Shown piece by piece: positions 35,905-40,625 of a DNA stretch of 40,625 nucleotides. The position numbers and the translations under genes were made by a program. The stretch comes from a virus: IMG/VR virus record IMGVR_UViG_3300017706_000303, positions 1-40,625 of that record; one strand, written 5' to 3'. Position 1 is the stretch's first letter. The number at the start of each line of letters is the position of its first letter. Below the pieces are notes generated by a model. That model saw nothing but the letters and a program-made list of their open reading frames with translations. It searched no databases and was not told the origin of the DNA.

Positions 35905-36713
35905 TGTGTTATAACTACCTGCCCTCTGGTTGCGGCTTGGTCGCTTCTTTGGCCCATAGAATTTGTCCCGCCCGTGTTCCCAAAAGAAGCTCGCATTTGA
36001 GAAGTGCTGGCGCTTTGAGTCGAAGCAGACCCTTGAGGGTGGTTTGTCATAGGGGAAGTCCCAAAAGTGGTGGTGTAGTTAGCATTAGATTGGGTAGGGG
36101 AAAAGTTAACCCCGAAATCACCTAGGCCGTAGTCACTAATGCTAGACACACCTCCACTGTCCCTAATAGACGTTCCAGTATACCCATTAAAGTTTACAAA
36201 AGCATTTGTAGTACCAGCCCCTGCCCCTGCTGACATATACTCTTTAACAGTCTCCACTTTAGTCATTCGCATTGTTCCAGCATCGTTGATTAACATGCCG
36301 TCTCCGTCAGCCAGAGCATCTGTACCTCTAGCAGTCGCACCATTAATTAGGTTAAGTTCTGCTGTGCTGATAGTTGCGCCATTTAATTTATTTAACTCTG
36401 CTGTGGTTACAGTTGCACCACTTAACTTATTTAACTCTGCCGTGCTGACAGTTGCACCATCTAACTTATTTAATTCTGTAGCTGTTGAAGTCATACTAAC
36501 ATCAAGGGTTAGTACAGTCACCCACCCATCGTTAGCCTCGTTCCTAATCTTAAGGGTATTAGTGTCTGTCTCATACCACCATTGATTAGCATAAGTAGTG
36601 GTAGGCTCCGTGTCACCAGAAGAATTAGAAACAACAGCCAAGATAGCGTCATTTATGTCTGCTCTAGTGTTAGGAAAAGTTTGATTAGCAATATTAAAGT
36701 CATGCTGCGACAT
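35901..36713 (-). CDS. Tail fibre 1, paralogous N-terminus (270 aa)
   Basis: The N-terminal 65 residues match fibre 2 (MSQHDFNIANQTFPNTRADI, TTTYANQWWYETDTNTLKIR). Next come at least four 11-residue repeats of the form TAELNKLxGATV (about residues 80-135), a known trimeric fibre shaft motif, encoded by 33-bp DNA repeats at about 36.34-36.48 kb. The C-terminal part is Asn/Ser/Thr/Gly-rich (SNANYTTTFGTSPMTNHPQG and SQMRASFGNTGGTNSMGQRS). It likely forms a trimeric receptor-binding fibre. Confidence 0.7.
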   Translation of the reverse strand: MSQHDFNIANQTFPNTRADINDAILAVVSNSSGDTEPTTTYANQWWYETDTNTLKIRNEANDGWVTVLTLDVSMTSTATELNKLDGATVSTAELNKLSGATVTTAELNKLNGATISTAELNLINGATARGTDALADGDGMLINDAGTMRMTKVETVKEYMSAGAGAGTTNAFVNFNGYTGTSIRDSGGVSSISDYGLGDFGVNFSPTQSNANYTTTFGTSPMTNHPQGSASTQSASTSQMRASFGNTGGTNSMGQRSDQAATRGQVVITQ

Positions 36714-39559
36714 TACGTTAGTTCCTTTCCGTAGCCCTTAGCTACATAGTCTAGGGTTACAGCGTTTGTACTGGCTGACGAGCCGGTAAAGATGTTCATA
36801 GTAAAGCCAGTTCGGGTTTTATTTGTAATTGTGTATCTGTCACCATCTGTCATATCAGCTAAGGATATGCCTATAGCTGGCACATTAGCAAAAGCGTTTG
36901 TAAAGGTTACGTTAGTGGTTCCTGTAAAGGTTATGTCAGAACCCGATTCTACCCGATCAGGCATGTCTACTTCCACAGACAGTTCACTTATCTGAGGAGA
37001 AGAGGTTTCGGTTGTTGCACCTAACAATGCCCTAAACTCAAAAGCTCTTGCAGTTATATCACTTACGGAAAATGACTGCCAATCTGACCAAGTAGGAGTT
37101 CCTGCGGGGTCATCGTCAGTGTGCCTCAACTCTAAGGTAACAGATGTATCATCTGCATCAGACCCTACAGTATCAAATTCCCCTGTCGCAGAGTCAAAAA
37201 GTGTAGACTGTAGATCGAAGGTATCAGCATTGTTAAACCTAGTGGACTCAAAGCTATAACCTAACCTGCAAGTAGCTTTAAAACCAATGTCAAGATTGTT
37301 AGCAAAGTAGTATATGCCAGAACTTTCAAAGGTAGTTACAGTGTCGAAGTTATTGGGCCTATCGTCAAAGTCTCCCGTTGCAGAATCAAAAAGCTCACTT
37401 ATAAGTAACAACTTATTGTCAGCCTTTACTACGTTTGACTTAACTCCGCTAAAAGAGGGATGTTCTGTGAGCGTGGCTACAACATTTAATTCTTCCATGC
37501 CAACACTGGTGATAACAAACTTGGCAGCATTAATGGAGGTATTAGACCCACTAGCGGTATCGTCTACAGCTTTTATGAAGTAAGTGCCCGGACCTGCATC
37601 TGACAGAGATAAGGTACTACTGCCTGAAGGTACTTCAGCTAATAGAAAAGAAGAGTTGTATAAAGCACCAGAAATAGCCTTAGAATATCTAATGATGTAG
37701 TGAGCTAAGTCTAAGTCAGGTACTGGTGTCCAGCTTAGGAATAAGTTGCCTCCGACAAGGTTGCCAGAGAAGTTAGTTACATCAGCAGGAGGTGCGCCTA
37801 AAGGCTCTACAAACTGATTAGCCAGAGTATTATATGGACCGTGAACACCTAAAGAGTTAGTAGCTCTTGCCCTTACATCATAAAATCCGTCTTCTATGCC
37901 TACGACCTCTACACGATCTGTACCTACAAAAGCTCCGATTGTACCTAAAGACGTATAGTTTGTATCCCCTACTTTTCTGTACTGTACCTCTGCTGTGTCC
38001 ATAATGTTAGCAGTGTTTGTAACATCTATGGTCATAACCCCCAGTACTTTACCCTTGACTCTCCTTAGCTCTGACCCCAAAGTTAACCCAAGGGTAGGGA
38101 CAGTAAAGGGAGACAACAGGGTAGTATTATCTCTTTCGTAGACTATACCATCGTTGACTTCATCAAAGACACTTTCGGAAATTTCTCTTAGTGTCATTTC
38201 TACTTGAAGATCATATTGGTTTTGTAGTCCAAATGTCCAACCTACAACCTCAAACTCTTTGTTGGTCCAACCAAGTCTAGTGTTAGTAATTCTTACATTG
38301 TCACCTGTTTGTACTTGAAAAGCCCTGAGACCAAAAGAGGCTGTAAGGGTTAACTGTTGTCTGTTACGTTCTAGTACAATCCTAGCTGTTCTTCTGGCTT
38401 CTATAGAGTTATCAGTCCAAGGAAGATCATAGTCTATAGAAGATTCTTGCCCATTATCAGCAGTAACAAAAGCAGCATTAGTTACAGGTGGAAAATCTGT
38501 TACTTGCCAATTACTTTCTGAGCCTCTAAATGTGCCTTTGACACTGTTAAAGTTATCACGACGAGAGTGTCTAGTTGACAAGGTAAGGCCTGATCTAAGA
38601 TCATCTTCGTTGAGGTCTAGGACAGGGGCAGTCCACTTAGCAGCCTTTACGTTCCAGTAACCTTGGTTATACCATATAGTGCCCCCCATAGAGGTCATGA
38701 GGTCAGCTATGAGTTCTTGTGGTTCTATCCCTGTAGTAAAAGCACCATTGGCTGTATATCGTGTTGTACCAGCGTCTGTGTTAGTCTCGTCACATATGTT
38801 AGCAGCAGTAATAAAGGCTGTATCGTTTATGTTAGCGGTAGCTTCACCTAACCCGTACCCTGTAGCTGTCAGATAGTCCCTTGCACAAAGGGCAGGATTA
38901 TCGGACCAAGCAGTAGTTGAGGTTCTAGGATCGTATAACTTCTTGCCCTTAATGACAGCGGTAATCTCAGGGACGTTATTAGGGAAGGCGTCTACATCAT
39001 AAGTAAACTTACAATACAAGTAAGCAATGCCACGAAGTCTGTGGTTCCCTGTCCAACCAGACACAGCACTAACTAAGTTACTATCTGCGACTTGGTTTGG
39101 CGACCCTAAGTGTTGATAAATTTTAATCTTACCTTGATAGCGACTAGGAGAAGTTACAGTACCACTACTGTTTATAGTCGCTACTTCATCGTTAATGTAT
39201 ATTTCTTCAAAAGATTCTATCTCGTGTCCAGCAAAGGCAACAACCCTGTGAAGGTCTACGTTATCTGTACCTGTAGTACCTTCAAATATCCTAGCACCCG
39301 CAACTTTCATCTTACCATAGATGATCTGATGGGATATTGTAGAACCCCTTTGTGTTACTTCATAGCCCCTCTTACGACCAGCACCACCGGCACCGGCCAT
39401 GCTAGGTCTTAACGCTCTAGAGGTCTCGTAGGATAGTGCCGAGTATGCGTAAGCTGTACCCGCCCACGGTCCTACGGTAGCAGTTAAAGCAAAGGTTATA
39501 GCCGCATGTACTATTACCCTAACAATAGCTTTGGCAAGGCTTTTAAAGCTAAGACCCAT
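36713..39559 (-). CDS. Tail tip protein, lambda J-like central hub (948 aa)
   Basis: The N-terminus MGLSFKSLAKAIVRVIVHAA has a hydrophobic stretch. The core includes YEVTQRGSTISHQIIYGKMK, HRVVAFAGHEIESFEEIYIN and GIAYLYCKFTYDVDAFPNNV, the pattern of J-type host specificity proteins that form the tail tip. A fibronectin III-like domain (about residues 590-680: PPADVTNFSGNLVGGNLFLS, YIIRYSK) and beta repeats with LFDSATGEFD follow. The final about 200 residues may contact the receptor. AAGGAG precedes the ATG. Confidence 0.8.
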   Translation of the reverse strand: MGLSFKSLAKAIVRVIVHAAITFALTATVGPWAGTAYAYSALSYETSRALRPSMAGAGGAGRKRGYEVTQRGSTISHQIIYGKMKVAGARIFEGTTGTDNVDLHRVVAFAGHEIESFEEIYINDEVATINSSGTVTSPSRYQGKIKIYQHLGSPNQVADSNLVSAVSGWTGNHRLRGIAYLYCKFTYDVDAFPNNVPEITAVIKGKKLYDPRTSTTAWSDNPALCARDYLTATGYGLGEATANINDTAFITAANICDETNTDAGTTRYTANGAFTTGIEPQELIADLMTSMGGTIWYNQGYWNVKAAKWTAPVLDLNEDDLRSGLTLSTRHSRRDNFNSVKGTFRGSESNWQVTDFPPVTNAAFVTADNGQESSIDYDLPWTDNSIEARRTARIVLERNRQQLTLTASFGLRAFQVQTGDNVRITNTRLGWTNKEFEVVGWTFGLQNQYDLQVEMTLREISESVFDEVNDGIVYERDNTTLLSPFTVPTLGLTLGSELRRVKGKVLGVMTIDVTNTANIMDTAEVQYRKVGDTNYTSLGTIGAFVGTDRVEVVGIEDGFYDVRARATNSLGVHGPYNTLANQFVEPLGAPPADVTNFSGNLVGGNLFLSWTPVPDLDLAHYIIRYSKAISGALYNSSFLLAEVPSGSSTLSLSDAGPGTYFIKAVDDTASGSNTSINAAKFVITSVGMEELNVVATLTEHPSFSGVKSNVVKADNKLLLISELFDSATGDFDDRPNNFDTVTTFESSGIYYFANNLDIGFKATCRLGYSFESTRFNNADTFDLQSTLFDSATGEFDTVGSDADDTSVTLELRHTDDDPAGTPTWSDWQSFSVSDITARAFEFRALLGATTETSSPQISELSVEVDMPDRVESGSDITFTGTTNVTFTNAFANVPAIGISLADMTDGDRYTITNKTRTGFTMNIFTGSSASTNAVTLDYVAKGYGKELT

Positions 39560-39570
39560 TAGTTAACTCC

Positions 39571-40143
39571 TTACTGCGTTCTAGCTTTATCAGGGGTTCT
39601 TCCCCAAATTATCTCTTTGTCTTGTAAGTCCTCTATAAAATCCATACCAAGGTCTCCGGGATACACAGACTTCTGATAAGCAGAAGTGTATCTAGAAACT
39701 CTTGGTCTCTCTAAATCTATTAGTTTGTTTTCTACAGTTAGCTCTAAAGTAGCTGTATCAGGGTTTTCCTGTATATTCATCTGATCCATATAACCAGAAA
39801 AAGTCTGAGTTAAGGCTGTAGTGTCCGAGGTAATACCAAAGTAAATGTTACAAACACGACCCTGATATGGTTCCTGTAGAGCAAGAGAAACTACCTCAGA
39901 AGTCATACCGCTAAGAGTTATAGTAGCTCCTCTTACGGCAAGGTCAGAACCCTCTTCTACAGAGGATATATCTAGTAGATTGCCTGATCCTGTCCAAGTA
40001 TGCCCTCCGTAGGAAAGGTCTCCAACCCCTGTCCACAACCTAAGTTCATTAGGACTATCAAACAACAGTTCTACAGCAAAGAAGGTGGAGATTACATCAT
40101 CGTCTAGGGCATTAAGCACTACCGAGGGAATAGTCCTAGTCAT
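39571..40143 (-). CDS. Distal tail / baseplate hub protein, DUF2163-like (190 aa)
   Basis: The protein starts MTRTIPSVVLNALDDDVIST and contains LRLWTGVGDLSYGGHTWTGS, GATITLSGMTSEVVSLALQE and LELTVENKLIDLERPRVSRY. This ordered strand pattern (a surface-exposed domain with 'SYGGxTWTGxGxLLxISxxEE') matches phage and GTA baseplate components near the tail tip (DUF2163-like). It lies one gene after the tape measure region and just upstream of the J-like protein. It would bridge the tail tube end and the tip. Confidence 0.65.
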   Translation of the reverse strand: MTRTIPSVVLNALDDDVISTFFAVELLFDSPNELRLWTGVGDLSYGGHTWTGSGNLLDISSVEEGSDLAVRGATITLSGMTSEVVSLALQEPYQGRVCNIYFGITSDTTALTQTFSGYMDQMNIQENPDTATLELTVENKLIDLERPRVSRYTSAYQKSVYPGDLGMDFIEDLQDKEIIWGRTPDKARTQ

Positions 40144-40625
40144 TATACAATTACCTCTACAGCCTCAAAAGAGATACCATAGGTACTAGAGTTCCCTATC
40201 TCCCACTCTTGCACATTACTTGTTAACCTAAAGACCCCCTTAGCGTTGTCTACAGTTACAGCAGCACCAGAGTAAGTATCCTTGAGGTTAGGCCATATAT
40301 CTACCGATCCCGTAGCTGATACGTCTGCCAAAACTTTATGTAACTTAGATGTACTAGCTGTTCCTAGTTGTATGTAGTCACCAGCTTTAAGTGTTGTTCC
40401 GTCAGAGATAGTAATGGTCACAGATGAAGCACCAGCAGTACCCGTAGCTGTAAGAGAACTGTTAGTAGCTGTACCTCTAGGCTCTGTGCAGTTAGGATCA
40501 CCTAAAAGAAAGGTATGCACTGGACCTTGTAACGACAACAAGAAAGCTACCCAAGGTTCACCTAAGTCTCTGCGTACAGGTGGTATAGTCACAGAGGCTT
40601 CCCATGCTTGTCCTACATGTTGCAC
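40143..40625 (-). CDS. Distal tail protein, partial at the window edge (160 codons visible)
   Basis: The frame is open to the right edge; the first visible codon is GTG, so the true start is probably beyond the window. The part seen includes VRRDLGEPWVAFLLSLQGPV, then HTFLLGDPNCTEPRG and a beta-rich end FRLTSNVQEWEIGNSSTYGI. It resembles distal tail proteins that cap the tube after the tape measure. The stop overlaps the start of the next gene (TAATG). The missing N-terminus makes the call tentative. Confidence 0.55.
   Translation of the reverse strand: MQHVGQAWEASVTIPPVRRDLGEPWVAFLLSLQGPVHTFLLGDPNCTEPRGTATNSSLTATGTAGASSVTITISDGTTLKAGDYIQLGTASTSKLHKVLADVSATGSVDIWPNLKDTYSGAAVTVDNAKGVFRLTSNVQEWEIGNSSTYGISFEAVEVIV

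Overview
The window is most of the genome of a tailed bacteriophage with siphovirus-type morphology. A tail tube protein, a tail terminator and a lambda J-like tail tip protein are present, and no contractile-tail gene is seen. The host is probably a marine alphaproteobacterium, perhaps Rhodobacterales. The clues are a terminase with a gene-transfer-agent-like Walker A, a GTA-type holin, a monomeric B12-dependent ribonucleotide reductase, ThyX and a T7-type replication set. No integrase, repressor, tRNA, CRISPR array or insertion sequence was recognised, so a lytic lifestyle is the simplest reading.

Layout. From about 13.83 kb leftward to base 1, all genes are on the minus strand in virion-assembly order: a 31-aa leader peptide, TerS, TerL, portal, four or five virion/adhesin-like proteins, an XkdF-type protease, a scaffold-like protein, decoration protein, major capsid, adaptor, stopper, neck and terminator proteins, and the cut-off tail tube protein. 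The minus-strand series resumes at the right edge (40.6 to 31.9 kb) with distal tail proteins, the J-like tip, two paralogous fibres with accessory or chaperone genes, endolysin, membrane/holin genes and a last small protein. It ends at a strong terminator at 31.9 kb. The late operon therefore appears to run across the ends of a circular or permuted map. The tail assembly chaperones and tape measure are not in the window.

From 16.2 to 31.9 kb the genes are on the plus strand. First is an accessory block (16.2-19.6 kb) with a zinc-finger protein, an M20/M42-like metallopeptidase and small proteins. Then come nucleotide and DNA metabolism genes: thyX, a cytosine methyltransferase-like gene, a T7 gp4-like primase-helicase, endonuclease VII, family A polymerase, a single-strand-binding candidate, 5'-3' exonuclease, two PD-(D/E)XK-like proteins, MazG-like, nrdJ and DUF3310. 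The plus- and minus-strand transcripts converge on the 31.9 kb terminator.

The divergent region (13.83-16.2 kb) holds three small minus-strand genes, predicted promoters, paired operator-like palindromes, three 47-bp tandem repeats with compensated palindromes, an Irr/ICE-like palindrome, and an array built around CCCCTACCGTGGGAAATAG. A related array lies at 19.8-20.04 kb, so the accessory block is bracketed by related repeats. This repeat-bounded block is the least explained and most interesting part. All functional calls come from reading motifs and context; no database search was run.
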